A stretch of DNA of 64,000 bases from Nocardioides luteus (GCF_015752315.1 NZ_JADOVJ010000001.1:806001-870000); one strand, 5' to 3'. Counted from the stretch's first letter, positions 51,303 through 60,210 are shown. Notes: a model not told the origin generated them from the letters alone. A program made the numbers and translations.

Positions 51303-54209
51303 GTGCAAGCGTCGGTCGCTCTCGTCCTCGTCTCTCATAACGGCGCCGGCTGGCTTCCGACCGTCATCGACGGGATCCGGAACCAGCAGGCTCCGGTGAG
51401 CTTTGCCGTCACGATCGACACCGGCTCGACCGACAGGTCGGTCGAGATCCTGGAGGAGACCTTCGCCCAGGTGGTCAAGCTCCCGGCGTCGACGACGTTC
51501 GCGGATGCGGCCAACGAGGCGCTCAGGATCCTCCACCAGGCGGCGCAGCCGCCCGAGTGGATCTGGTTCCTCCACGACGACTCCACCCCCGACCCGCACG
51601 CGCTCGCGACGCTGCTCAACGCGGCCGAGGAATACCCGGAGGCCGACATCCTCGGCCCCAAGATCCGGGAATGGCCCTCGCTGCGCCGGATGCTCGAGCT
51701 GGGTGTCTCGATCTCCGTCACCGGAAACCGCGAGACCGGCCTGGAGCGGGGCGAGTACGACCAGGGCCAGCACGACGAGGTACGCCGCGTCCTGGCCGTC
51801 AACACCGCCGGCATGCTGATCCGGCGCGAGGTCCTCGAATACCTCGGTGGCTTCGACAAGCACCTCCCGGTCCTCGGCACCGACATGGACCTCGGCTGGC
51901 GGGCCGCCAACGCCGGCTTCACGACCATCGCCGTGCCGGACGCGGTCGTCTTCCACGTGGAGGCGGCCCACCGCGGCGTACGCAAGACGCAGCTGACCGG
52001 GCGCCGGATCCACTACCAGGAGCGGCGGGCGGCGCTCTACACCCTGCTCGTCAACGGCCGTCCGGGCACCTTGGCGCTGTGGATGGTCAGGTTCTTCTTC
52101 CAGACCCTGTGGCGGATGCTCGGCTTCGTCCTCGTCCGTGACCCCGGGGCGGCGCTCGACGACCTGGCCGCGCTCGGCTGGATCTACGGCCACACCGGCC
52201 AGATCATGCTCGCCAAGCGACGCCGCCGGAAGCAGGCCCACGCCGACAAGGACACCGTCAAGGCGCTGCTGCCTCCGCCCTGGCTGCCCTACCGGCACGG
52301 TCTCGACTTCGTCTCCGACGTCGCCACCGCGGTCACCCTGCAGGCCTCCGACATCGCCGAACGGCGTCAGATGGCCCAGGCCGAGGCCGACCCGGCCTCC
52401 TTCGCCGCGAAGCGGCAGGCCGAGCGGGCCCAGCTCGAGGAGGACGAGATCCCGGCCGAGACCGGATGGCTGGTGCGTCTGTTCACCAACCCGGTCGCGG
52501 TGCTCCTGGTCGTCGTCGGCATCCTCGGAGTCATCGGCGCCCGCGCGGCGCTCGGTGGTGTGGCCGGCAGCGGTCTCGGTCCCACGCCCCAGAACGTCGG
52601 CGACTGGTGGCAGCTGCAGTTCGAGTCCTGGCACGCGCTGTCGCAGGGCACGGGCGTGCCCGCTCCGCCGCACGTCTTCCCGCTGGCGGTGCTCGCCACG
52701 ATCCTCGGTGGCAACCCGAGCCTGGCCGTCACCGCGGTGATGCTGCTCAGCTTCCCGATCGCGCTCGGCGGTGCCTGGCGATTGCTGCGGGTCGCCGGCC
52801 GGCTGATCAGCCACCTCGGCGCCCCGCGCTGGCTGCTGCTGTGGGGTGCGACGGCCTACGCCCTGGTTCCCTACGTCAGCGGCGCCTTCGGCGACGGTCG
52901 GATCGGCGCGGTCGTGGTGGGCGCGGTCCTGCCCTGGCTGGCGCACGCCGCTCTCGGGTTCAGCGACCCCGTCGCCGACCGCCGCTGGCGGGCCGGCTGG
53001 CGCACCGGTCTGCTGCTGACCGTCATCACCGCGTTCGCGCCGATGGCCTTCCTCGTCGCAGCCGTCTTCGCGGCCGTCATCTTCATCGCCGTACGCCGGC
53101 TGATGCCCGCCGTGCTCACCGACCGCGACCAGTGGGGCCCGCCGGCCGCGGCCATCGCGACGCCGGTCGCCCTGCTGATCCCGTGGTGGCTGCCGCTGAT
53201 CTTCTCCGGCGGCTGGGCCGGCCTGCTGCTCGACCCGGGCCGGCTGCCGGCCCCGGCCGCCGGCGGCTTCGACCTGCTCGTGGGCCGCCTGACCGGGCTC
53301 GACGGTGCCGACCTCGGCGCCCCGTGGTGGCTGGGCCTGGCACTGCCGCTGCTGGCGGTGCTCGCGCTGATCCCGAGCCGCACCCGCATCCCGGTGCTGG
53401 TCTGCTGGATCGGCGCGGTCGCGACGGCCGTCGTCACCATGCTGCTGTCCTGGATCCCGGTCCAGCTCGACGCCGGCATCGCCCGGGTCGGCTGGGGATT
53501 CCCGCTGGTCGCCATCCAGGGCTTCGCCGTGGTGGCTGCGGTGCTGGGGGCCCAGGGCGCCATCCTCGACGGCCTGAGCGGGCTGCGGAAGGTCATGGTC
53601 GGCGCGGCTGCCGCGGTCGCCGCCGTCGGTGTGGTCGGCAGCCTCGGCTGGTTCGTCTACGCCGGTTCCGGCGACCTCACCGACAACACCCGCGCCCTCG
53701 GTCACACCGGGGTGCCGTCCTACATGCTCGACCCGACCTCGACCACGCTCGGACCCGAGGACGGCGTCCTCGTGCTGCGCGGCTCGGTCGACGAGGGCAT
53801 CCGCTACGCCGTCCTGCGCAACGACGGGATCACCCTCGGTGAGGACGAGATCGCGCAGGTCGCCGGTGGCTCCGACGAGCTCACCGGAGTCGTACGCCGC
53901 CTGGCCGCCGATCCCGACGATGCGGTGATCGGTGACCTGGCCGCCCAGGGCGTCGCCTACATCGTGATGCCCGGGCCGGCCGACTCCTCCGTCGCCGAGG
54001 GCATCGACGCCTCCGGCTCGGTGACCCAGGCGAGCACCGTCGAGCGCTCGACGCGTGCCTGGCTGCTCGACTCCGAGCCGAGCGACCCGGGCGTGACCGA
54101 GTCGCAGTCCATCATCCGTACGATCCTGTTGGTCCTGGCCGGTATCGGGCTGTTCGTGGTCCTGGTCCTGTGCCTGCCGACGCTGATCCAGAGGAGGGAG
54201 TCGGCATGA
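51303..54209 (+). CDS. Large GT2 glycosyltransferase fused to a multi-helix membrane domain
   Basis: A 968-residue protein. Residues ~1-230 are a GT-A glycosyltransferase (LVLVSHNGAGWLPTVIDGI, TGSTDRSVEIL, DxD-type FLHDDSTPDP, GTDMDLGWRAANAGF). Two weakly hydrophobic segments follow, then a membrane domain of about ten helices (~400-850), an external segment and a last helix near the C-terminus. Similar proteins sit beside whiB2 in many Actinobacteria and are thought to act in wall polymer synthesis; acceptor and donor are unknown. GTG 51303 comes from the TAGGGT box. It overlaps the next gene by four bases. Confidence 0.88.
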   Translation: MQASVALVLVSHNGAGWLPTVIDGIRNQQAPVSFAVTIDTGSTDRSVEILEETFAQVVKLPASTTFADAANEALRILHQAAQPPEWIWFLHDDSTPDPHALATLLNAAEEYPEADILGPKIREWPSLRRMLELGVSISVTGNRETGLERGEYDQGQHDEVRRVLAVNTAGMLIRREVLEYLGGFDKHLPVLGTDMDLGWRAANAGFTTIAVPDAVVFHVEAAHRGVRKTQLTGRRIHYQERRAALYTLLVNGRPGTLALWMVRFFFQTLWRMLGFVLVRDPGAALDDLAALGWIYGHTGQIMLAKRRRRKQAHADKDTVKALLPPPWLPYRHGLDFVSDVATAVTLQASDIAERRQMAQAEADPASFAAKRQAERAQLEEDEIPAETGWLVRLFTNPVAVLLVVVGILGVIGARAALGGVAGSGLGPTPQNVGDWWQLQFESWHALSQGTGVPAPPHVFPLAVLATILGGNPSLAVTAVMLLSFPIALGGAWRLLRVAGRLISHLGAPRWLLLWGATAYALVPYVSGAFGDGRIGAVVVGAVLPWLAHAALGFSDPVADRRWRAGWRTGLLLTVITAFAPMAFLVAAVFAAVIFIAVRRLMPAVLTDRDQWGPPAAAIATPVALLIPWWLPLIFSGGWAGLLLDPGRLPAPAAGGFDLLVGRLTGLDGADLGAPWWLGLALPLLAVLALIPSRTRIPVLVCWIGAVATAVVTMLLSWIPVQLDAGIARVGWGFPLVAIQGFAVVAAVLGAQGAILDGLSGLRKVMVGAAAAVAAVGVVGSLGWFVYAGSGDLTDNTRALGHTGVPSYMLDPTSTTLGPEDGVLVLRGSVDEGIRYAVLRNDGITLGEDEIAQVAGGSDELTGVVRRLAADPDDAVIGDLAAQGVAYIVMPGPADSSVAEGIDASGSVTQASTVERSTRAWLLDSEPSDPGVTESQSIIRTILLVLAGIGLFVVLVLCLPTLIQRRESA

Positions 54210-56062
54210 GTCACTCACGTGACCCCTACGACCGCTCGCACGATCCGCAGACCGACGACGTCTACGGCCAGGAGCCGTGGATGCTGGACCCCTACGCCGA
54301 CCCGTATGCCGCGGGCCAGACGGCGCCGGAGGGTTACACGCCCGAGCAGCTCTATGCCCAGGAGCCCTACGTGCCCGGCCCCGAGACGGGACAGATGCTC
54401 GCCCAGACGGGCTACCCGCCGGCGTACGAAGGCGAGTATCAGACCGGTGACTACCAGACCGGCAGCTATCAGACCGGCGGCTATCAGACCGGTGAGTTCC
54501 AGGGTGCCTTCGAGCCGCAGTTCGAGGCATGGCCGACCGCCGACGAGATGCGGACGGCGGAGCCGGAGCCCGAGCCGGAGCGCGCCAAGGGCGGCCGGAT
54601 GGCGGCTGCCGCCGCGGCAGCAGCCGCAGCGCGGCCCCGGCTGCGCCGCGTACGCAGGCAGCGTGGGCGCCGCCTCGACAACACCGCTCTGGTGGCGCTC
54701 GGCCTGATCGGGGCGATGGCCGTGGCGCTGCTGCTCAACCGGCCCCACCAGTGGGAGCAGCCGACGCTCGCCGCCGAGAGCAGCGCGCCGAAGGCGGCCA
54801 CCGTGGTGTGTCCCGGCAAGCCGAAGTCCGGTCAGGACCAACTCGCCGTCACCAACGCGACCGACGGTTCCGGCGAGGTCTCGCTCAGCGGCCCGGGTGC
54901 CGGCAAGGGCGCTCAGGCCGCCGCGGCGTCCGGCAAGGTGACCGCCGCATCCGTCAAGCCCGGCTCGGTCGTGGTGAAGGCGGGCAAGGAGGTCGCCCCC
55001 GGTCTGGTCGCCGGACGCTCGACGGCCAAGCCGCTCGCGGCCACGGGCTGCGTGGCTCCGCAGGCCGAGGCGTGGTTCCCCGGCGTCGGTGCCGGCGCCA
55101 CTCACAACTCGGTCCTCGAGCTCACCAACCCCAACAGCGGCGCGGCCACCGTCGACATCTCGCTCTACGACGAGAAGGGTGTGGTGGCGGTCCCCGAGGA
55201 CCTGCGCGGCGTCGCGATCCCCGGCAACACCACCCGCACCTTCGACCTGCTGCACGTGATTCCCCGCAAGGGTGAGCTGTCCCTGAAGACCACGGTCGTA
55301 CGTGGCCAGGCCGGCGTGATGGTGCGCGACCGCGCCGTCGCGCTCGAGACCGGGGCCACGAAGGAGGACTACTTCCCGGGCCAGTCGACGCCGGCCGAGA
55401 CCAACCTGCTGGTCGGCTACCCCAACAACTCCGCGAGCCGCACGCTCACCGTCGTCAACCCGGGCGACGCCCAGGTCAGCGCCGAGCTGCGCCTGCTCAC
55501 GCCGAAGAACGTGCTCACCCCGGAGGGCGCCCCGGAGATCAGCGTGCCGCCCAACGGCCAGGCGCAGGTCGACCTGACCAAGCTGCTCGGCAAGGACAAC
55601 GCCGACGACGCCTACGGTGTCGAGATCGTCGCCACCGGCCCGGTCACTACCGCGATGCGCTCGGTCGACCGCGGCGACGTCGCGATCACCACAGCCACCG
55701 AGACCGTCTCGAAGGCGACCGCCGTGGTCGTCCCGGTCGGTCCCAGCGTCGACAAGAAGCGGGTCGTGATCGCCGGCCCGGTCGCCAAGACCGGGAGCAG
55801 CGGCACCGTCAAGATCGTCCCGATGACCGCGAAGGGCAAGGCGCTCAAGGCCAAGTCCGTCGAGGTCGGCCCCGGGCTGGGCGCCGAGATCGACGTGCCC
55901 GCGGAGGCCGCGCTGATCCAGCTGGTGCCTGAGGGTGTCGAGGTCAATGCCGCCGTGGTGATGAGCGGGGAGGGCGATGCGGTCGTACCGTTCCGTCCGC
56001 TGCGCTCGGAGGTACGCACCGCCGGGGTTGCTCCGGGGTTGCCGTTGCCGTTGAAGCCCTGA
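54206..56062 (+). CDS. DUF5719 family membrane-anchored protein
   Basis: A 618-residue protein overlapping the GT2 stop (ATGA), with GAGGAGGGAG upstream. The first ~155 residues are cytoplasmic, acidic and repetitive (YQTG units), followed by a basic patch (RPRLRRVRRQRGRR) and one membrane helix (NTALVALGLIGAMAVALLL). The external ~430 residues carry beta-rich DUF5719 modules (HNSVLELTNPNSGAATVDIS, SASRTLTVVNPGDAQVSAEL). It probably works with the GT2 protein at the membrane; no activity is known. Confidence 0.88.
   Translation: MSHSRDPYDRSHDPQTDDVYGQEPWMLDPYADPYAAGQTAPEGYTPEQLYAQEPYVPGPETGQMLAQTGYPPAYEGEYQTGDYQTGSYQTGGYQTGEFQGAFEPQFEAWPTADEMRTAEPEPEPERAKGGRMAAAAAAAAAARPRLRRVRRQRGRRLDNTALVALGLIGAMAVALLLNRPHQWEQPTLAAESSAPKAATVVCPGKPKSGQDQLAVTNATDGSGEVSLSGPGAGKGAQAAAASGKVTAASVKPGSVVVKAGKEVAPGLVAGRSTAKPLAATGCVAPQAEAWFPGVGAGATHNSVLELTNPNSGAATVDISLYDEKGVVAVPEDLRGVAIPGNTTRTFDLLHVIPRKGELSLKTTVVRGQAGVMVRDRAVALETGATKEDYFPGQSTPAETNLLVGYPNNSASRTLTVVNPGDAQVSAELRLLTPKNVLTPEGAPEISVPPNGQAQVDLTKLLGKDNADDAYGVEIVATGPVTTAMRSVDRGDVAITTATETVSKATAVVVPVGPSVDKKRVVIAGPVAKTGSSGTVKIVPMTAKGKALKAKSVEVGPGLGAEIDVPAEAALIQLVPEGVEVNAAVVMSGEGDAVVPFRPLRSEVRTAGVAPGLPLPLKP
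54437..54496 (+). repeat. Four tandem 15-bp repeats
   Basis: The unit TAYCAGACCGGYRRS recurs four times without gaps, giving YQTG plus one variable residue. The number of units could vary between strains by slippage. Confidence 0.85.
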
Positions 56063-56112
56063 GTACTTCTTTTCGGCGCGCATTGGCTGCTGTGTTTTTG
56101 TGGTTGGTGTTT

Positions 56113-56252
56113 GCCGCCGACCCGTTACGGGAGGGTGTTCTCAGCGGCGTCCGGAGTAAAGGACGGCCTTCGGCCGCCGGCTTCGCCGGCCGCTTCGCGG
56201 TCCTTGACACCGGCCGTCGCTGAGAATTTTGGCTGATTATCGGGTCGGCGGC
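56113..56252. repeat. Long nested hairpin, third copy with a different outer stem
   Basis: Outer arms GCCGCCGACCCG and CGGGTCGGCGGC pair perfectly. Next, TTCTCAGCGGCG pairs with CGTCGCTGAGAA, replacing the TTCTCGAC/GTCGAGAA of the other copies. The core (CCGGAGTAAAGGACGGCC, then GGTCCTTGACACCGG) is conserved. It starts 50 bp after the DUF5719 gene. Confidence 0.8.
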
Positions 56253-56262
56253 AGGGGTGTGG

Positions 56263-56614
56263 CGCGGTGATGTGGGTTGGGCAGGGGCTTGGGATCCGGG
56301 GTGAACGAATGTTCGTTCACTGCTGCCACGCCGCCTAGGGTGGCTGAGTCCGTGAAAGAAAATTCTCTTTCACCCGGAGGAGGCTGGGCGGATTGGTGGG
56401 GGTGAACGAATTTTCGTTCACCGTGGAGCGTCTACCTCCCGAGGGGCGACTGTCTCCCGGCCACACTGGGGCCGCCGCCCCTGATAGCCAGCCAAATCTT
56501 TCTCGACATGGTCCGGTGTCAAGGACCGCGAAGCGGCCGGCGAAGCCGGCGGCCGTAGGCCGTCCTTGACTCCGGGGCAGGTCGAGAAATACTCGAGGAC
56601 AGGGTCGGCGGCCC
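56263..56614 (-). repeat. ~350-bp long inverted repeat, right copy
   Basis: This is the reverse complement of 26362-26716 with few changes. The hairpin part is 56468-56614. It lies directly beside the third hairpin copy. No transposase or coding frame is present. The last 60 bp of this intergenic region (56615-56674) shows nothing notable. Confidence 0.85.
56301..56421. repeat. Triplet of AT-centred palindromes, copy 2
   Basis: GTGAACGAATGTTCGTTCAC (56301-56320), a middle palindrome with arms GTGAAAGA and TCTTTCAC (56352-56373), and GTGAACGAATTTTCGTTCAC (56402-56421). Compared with copy 1, the central two bases vary while the nine-base arms are unchanged. Confidence 0.85.
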
Positions 56615-56674
56615 AGACCAGCCCCAAAATCTCAGTACCCAAGGGCCGGTAAGACGGGACGACCCACCAGAGCC

Positions 56675-57091
56675 TCAGGGCTGATAGCGAGGATCAACAT
56701 CCTCGGCGTCGATCCCGAGCAGGTCGGCGACCTGCTCCACCACGACCATGAGCACCATCGCCTCGACCTCGGCGCGGGTGTGGCAGCGGTGCTCGATCGG
56801 TCGCCGGTAGATCACCAGGCGCGCCGGGTCGGCGCCGGAGCCGCGCTCCAGCGAACCCAGCGGGATGTGGTCGTCGACGGTCCATTCCTTCGGGATGTCG
56901 GGCGACTCCTCGACGGCGTACTCGATCAGGCCGAGCCGCGACTGCCAGCGACCGTCGATCTCGGTGACGATCCCGAGCGCGATGTCGTCGAAGCGCTCGC
57001 GCCGGGTGCGCAGGACCGGGACCTTCGGGTCGGTCGGGACGGCGATCGGTCCGCGTCTTCCACGGCCATGTCGATCCCTGTGCCTGGTCAT
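56675..57091 (-). CDS. Zincin-like metallopeptidase-family protein lacking HExxH
   Basis: A 138-residue protein resembling the actinobacterial metallopeptidase family (Rv3259 position): RRERFDDIALGIV, DDHIPLGSLERG, ARLVIYRRPIEHRC. Where family members have a HExxH helix this protein reads VVVEQVADLLGIDAEDVDP, so zinc ligands are missing and it is probably not a peptidase. ATG 57091 lies seven bases after TAGGCT on the minus strand; the longer frame to 57199 would overlap the DUF3499 gene. Confidence 0.85.
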   Translation of the reverse strand: MTRHRDRHGRGRRGPIAVPTDPKVPVLRTRRERFDDIALGIVTEIDGRWQSRLGLIEYAVEESPDIPKEWTVDDHIPLGSLERGSGADPARLVIYRRPIEHRCHTRAEVEAMVLMVVVEQVADLLGIDAEDVDPRYQP

Positions 57092-57098
57092 GTACGCG

Positions 57099-57104
57099 AG
57101 CCTA
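57099..57104 (-). promoter_or_regulatory. Leaderless -10 box TAGGCT for the zincin-like gene
   Basis: On the minus strand TAGGCT ends seven bases before ATG 57091. Confidence 0.55.
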
Positions 57105-57128
57105 ACTGCGCGGCTGGCGTCAGGGGAG

Positions 57129-57134
57129 TACGGT
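57129..57134 (+). promoter_or_regulatory. Leaderless -10 box TACGGT for the DUF3499 gene
   Basis: TACGGT ends six bases before GTG 57141. With the facing TAGGCT box, two leaderless promoters share a 49-bp region. Confidence 0.5.
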
Positions 57135-57140
57135 TCACTC

Positions 57141-57542
57141 GTGACTGCTCGTCGTTGTTCGCGAACCGCCTGCCAGCGCCAAGCCGTCTGCACGCTCACC
57201 TATGTGTACGCCGACCAGACGGCCGTCCTCGGCCCGCTGGCGACCTATGCCGAGCCGCATGCCTACGACCTGTGCGAGGAGCACGCCGAGCGCCTCTCCG
57301 CGCCCCGGGGCTGGGAGGTCGTCCGGCTGGCCCGTGAGCCCGTCGACCCGCAGCCGAAGGGTGATGACCTGCTCGCGCTGGCCGACGCCGTGCGTGAGGC
57401 CGCCCGCCCGCCGGCTCCCGCTCCCCGAGGACCCGCCGGCACCACCGGGCCGGACGAGGCCGACGCCCCCGGATCGAGCGACGGCCAGGCTCGCCCCGGG
57501 GGCACCCGCCGCGGCCACCTCCGCGTGCTGACGTCCGAGTAG
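57141..57542 (+). CDS. DUF3499 family protein
   Basis: A 133-residue protein. The N-terminal ~75 residues have two Cys pairs (RRCSRTACQRQAVCTLTYVY and YDLCEEHAERLSAP), suggesting a small zinc-binding fold, as in Rv3258c. The tail is Pro/Gly/Ala-rich and disordered. Its function is unknown; it is consistently placed just before manB. GTG 57141 is set by the TACGGT box. Confidence 0.88.
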   Translation: MTARRCSRTACQRQAVCTLTYVYADQTAVLGPLATYAEPHAYDLCEEHAERLSAPRGWEVVRLAREPVDPQPKGDDLLALADAVREAARPPAPAPRGPAGTTGPDEADAPGSSDGQARPGGTRRGHLRVLTSE

Positions 57543-57548
57543 GACGAC

Positions 57549-57554
57549 TAGAGT
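57549..57554 (+). promoter_or_regulatory. Leaderless -10 box TAGAGT for manB
   Basis: TAGAGT ends seven bases before ATG 57562. Confidence 0.55.
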
Positions 57555-57561
57555 TCCGGAC

Positions 57562-58950
57562 ATGCCGGAGAGAGTCGACCCCGACGTCGCCAACGCCGTG
57601 TTCAAGGCGTACGACGTCCGTGGCACCGTCCCTGACCAGATCGACGAGAACCTCGCCCGACTCGCCGGGCGGGCCTTCGTCCACGTCGTCGGCGCCAGCG
57701 GCGGCGAGATCGTGGTCGGCCACGACATGCGTCCCAGCTCGCCCGCGCTCTCCGGGGCCTTCGCCGAGGGCGCGACCGAGGCCGGCGCCGACGTGACGAT
57801 GATCGGGCTGGCCTCGACCGACGAGCTCTACTTCGCCTCCGGCCACCTCGGCCTGCCGGGCGCGATGTTCACCGCCAGCCACAACCCGGCGCAGTACAAC
57901 GGCATCAAGCTGTGCCGGGCCAACGCGGTCCCGGTCGGCGCCGAGAGCGGGCTCGACGAGATCCGCGACCTGGTCATCTCCGGGGCGGCCCCGCTCGCCC
58001 AGGTCGCCGGCAGCATCAGCGAGACCGACGTGCTCGAGGCGTACGCCGCGCACCTGCTCTCCCTGGCTCCGGTCAAGGGCCGCAGGCTCACCGTCGTCGC
58101 CGACGCCGGCAACGGCATGGCCGGCCACACCGCACCGGCGGTCTTCGGCCGTCTGGGCGAGGAGGCCGTCGAGCTGATCCCGATGTACTTCGAGCTCGAC
58201 GGCACCTTCCCCAACCACGAGGCCAACCCGCTCGACTCGACCACGCTGGTCGACCTGCAGGCCAAGGTGCGCGAGACCGGCGCCGACGCCGGCCTGGCCT
58301 TCGACGGTGACGCCGACCGCTGCTTCCTGGTCGACGAGCGGGGCGAGGTGGTCAGCCCGAGCGCGATCACCGCCCTGATCGCCGAACGTGCCCTGGTCCA
58401 GGAGCCGGGCGCGACGATCATCCACAACCTGATCACCTCCCGCGCCGTCCCCGAGATCGTCGCCGAGCTCGGCGGCACCCCGGTGCGCACCCGTGTCGGC
58501 CACTCCTACATCAAGGCCGTGATGGCCGAGTCCGGGGCCGCCTTCGGTGGTGAGCACAGCGGTCACTTCTACTTCCGCGACTTCTGGCGCGCAGACTCCG
58601 GCATGCTCGCGGCGCTGCACGTCCTCGGCGCCCTCGCCGAGTCCGACAAGCCGCTGAGCGAGCTGCTGGCCGCGTACGCCCGCTACCCGATGAGCGGCGA
58701 GATCAACTCGACCGTGCCCGACCAGGCCGCGACCGTGGCCGAGATCGAGAGGGCGTACGCAGGGCGCGACGGTGTCACCGTCGACAAGCTCGACGGACTG
58801 ACCCTCTCCCACGCCGACTGGTCCTTCAACGTCCGCGCCTCCAACACCGAGCCGTTGCTGCGGCTCAACGCGGAGGGCAAGGACACACTCACCATGGAGC
58901 GCGTGCGCGACGAGGCGCTCGCCATCATCCGAAAGGACAATCCCGCATGA
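57562..58950 (+). CDS. manB: Phosphomannomutase/phosphoglucomutase
   Basis: A 462-residue alpha-D-phosphohexomutase turning mannose 6-phosphate into mannose 1-phosphate, the substrate of ManC. The catalytic Ser lies in FTASHNPAQYNGIK, the metal loop is AFDGDADRC, the sugar loop GGEHSGHFYF and the phosphate loop VRASNTEPLLRLN. Position and length match Rv3257c. ATG 57562 follows the TAGAGT box; its stop overlaps the next ATG (ATGA). Confidence 0.96.
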   Translation: MPERVDPDVANAVFKAYDVRGTVPDQIDENLARLAGRAFVHVVGASGGEIVVGHDMRPSSPALSGAFAEGATEAGADVTMIGLASTDELYFASGHLGLPGAMFTASHNPAQYNGIKLCRANAVPVGAESGLDEIRDLVISGAAPLAQVAGSISETDVLEAYAAHLLSLAPVKGRRLTVVADAGNGMAGHTAPAVFGRLGEEAVELIPMYFELDGTFPNHEANPLDSTTLVDLQAKVRETGADAGLAFDGDADRCFLVDERGEVVSPSAITALIAERALVQEPGATIIHNLITSRAVPEIVAELGGTPVRTRVGHSYIKAVMAESGAAFGGEHSGHFYFRDFWRADSGMLAALHVLGALAESDKPLSELLAAYARYPMSGEINSTVPDQAATVAEIERAYAGRDGVTVDKLDGLTLSHADWSFNVRASNTEPLLRLNAEGKDTLTMERVRDEALAIIRKDNPA

Positions 58951-59135
58951 GCGCCTTGGGCCTGAGCGAGAAGCTGCTCGAGATCATCGTCTGCCCGCAG
59001 TGCCACGGCGACCTGCTGCCCGTCGAGGCTGACAGCGAGCTGGTCTGCCAGGGGGAGTGCGGCCTGGCCTATCCCGTACGTGACGGCATCCCCGTCCTGC
59101 TCATCGACGAGGCCCGTCCGACCAAGGGCGAGTGA
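58947..59135 (+). CDS. Trm112 family zinc-ribbon protein
   Basis: A 62-residue protein with LLEIIVCPQCHGDLLPVEAD and LAYPVRDGIPVLL, the Trm112-like zinc ribbon (Cys pair CPQC and later CQGEC). In other organisms Trm112 activates methyltransferases; bacterial members often sit beside sugar genes. ATG 58947 overlaps the manB stop and its own stop overlaps the following gene by four bases. Confidence 0.92.
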   Translation: MSALGLSEKLLEIIVCPQCHGDLLPVEADSELVCQGECGLAYPVRDGIPVLLIDEARPTKGE

Positions 59136-60172
59136 CTCCGATGACCTGGTTCGACGAGTCGAGGCTGGACGACGAGCGGGCGCTGGCCGGGATCGACCTG
59201 CTGCTGCGTTCGTTGGCCGAGTCCGGGGCCCGGGTCCGTCGCGAGGCGGCGGGCGCCGCAGAGCCCCTGCAGGAGGCCGTACGCCGCGCGGCAGAGTCCG
59301 GCCGACCCCGGGCCGTCGTCGCTGCGGGTCCCGACTCGCGCCTGCTGCGCGCCGTCCTCGAGCCGTACTGCCCGGTGCCGTTCGTCGCCTGGCCGGCCCC
59401 GGGCCTGCCGGGCTGGGCCGGAAGCCTGGATCTCGTGGTCGTGCTGGCCCCGACCGGCGCCGACCCGGGTGAGGCATCGGCCGCCGCCGAGGCCGTCCGC
59501 CGTGGCGCCCAGCTGGTCGTGGCGGCTCCGGAGAACTCGCTGGTCGCCCAGCACGCCGAGGGTCGCGACAGCACCCTGCTCCCGGTCGAGGGCGGCGACA
59601 CGCTCGCGATGGCGATCCTGATGCTCACCTACCTCAACTCGGTCGGTCTCGGTCCGGAGGCCGACGCGGGCAAGGTGGCCGATGCGCTCGACGACGTCGC
59701 CACGGCCTGCTCTCCGCATCGCGACATCTCGGTCAACCCCGGCAAGATCCTGGCGATCTCGCTCGCCGACTCGCTCCCGGTCGTGTGGGGTGGCTCCGTC
59801 CTGGCCGCCCGCGCCGCCCGCCGGGTCGCGGAGAGCCTGCGCCGGGCCAGCGGCCGCGGTGCGATCGCCGGCGACGCCGACGACCTGCTCCCGGTCCTCG
59901 AGGCGGCGCGGCCGCGCAACGTCTTCGACGACCCCTTCGCCGAGGAGCAGTCGTCCGTACGTCCCGTCCTGGTCATCCTCGACGACGGCGCGACCGATCC
60001 GATCATGGTCGAGCAGCGACGCTCCCTCACCGAGGCCGCGGACGCCCGCGGCGTACGGGTGGAGGTCGTCGAGGCGAACGCGAGCACGGAGGTCGCCCGC
60101 TACGCGTCTCTGCTGCTCCAGGGAACATACTCCGCGGAGTATCTTCGTTTGGGTCTGGTCAACGACGGTTGA
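59132..60172 (+). CDS. SIS-domain protein, phosphosugar isomerase-like
   Basis: A 346-residue protein with two weak SIS-type Rossmann domains: LDLVVVLAPTGADPGEA with AQLVVAAPENSLVAQ, and SLPVVWGGSVLAARAARRVA. It corresponds in place to Rv3256c, often labelled bifunctional phosphoglucose/phosphomannose isomerase. The true manA gene that follows in mycobacteria is absent from this window, so this protein may take part in fructose 6-phosphate to mannose 6-phosphate conversion; that is inference. GTG-ATG spacing shows tight coupling to the Trm112 gene. Confidence 0.82.
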   Translation: MTPMTWFDESRLDDERALAGIDLLLRSLAESGARVRREAAGAAEPLQEAVRRAAESGRPRAVVAAGPDSRLLRAVLEPYCPVPFVAWPAPGLPGWAGSLDLVVVLAPTGADPGEASAAAEAVRRGAQLVVAAPENSLVAQHAEGRDSTLLPVEGGDTLAMAILMLTYLNSVGLGPEADAGKVADALDDVATACSPHRDISVNPGKILAISLADSLPVVWGGSVLAARAARRVAESLRRASGRGAIAGDADDLLPVLEAARPRNVFDDPFAEEQSSVRPVLVILDDGATDPIMVEQRRSLTEAADARGVRVEVVEANASTEVARYASLLLQGTYSAEYLRLGLVNDG

Positions 60173-60194
60173 TTCCGCGTGACGGACAGATCCA

Positions 60195-60210
60195 TGTGAT
60201 CTGCGTCATG
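60195..60210. promoter_or_regulatory. CRP/GlxR-like box upstream of SBP gene 1
   Basis: TGTGATCTGCGTCATG matches TGTGA-N6-TCACA at eight of ten fixed positions. It lies ~140 bp before ATG 60349. Confidence 0.4.
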
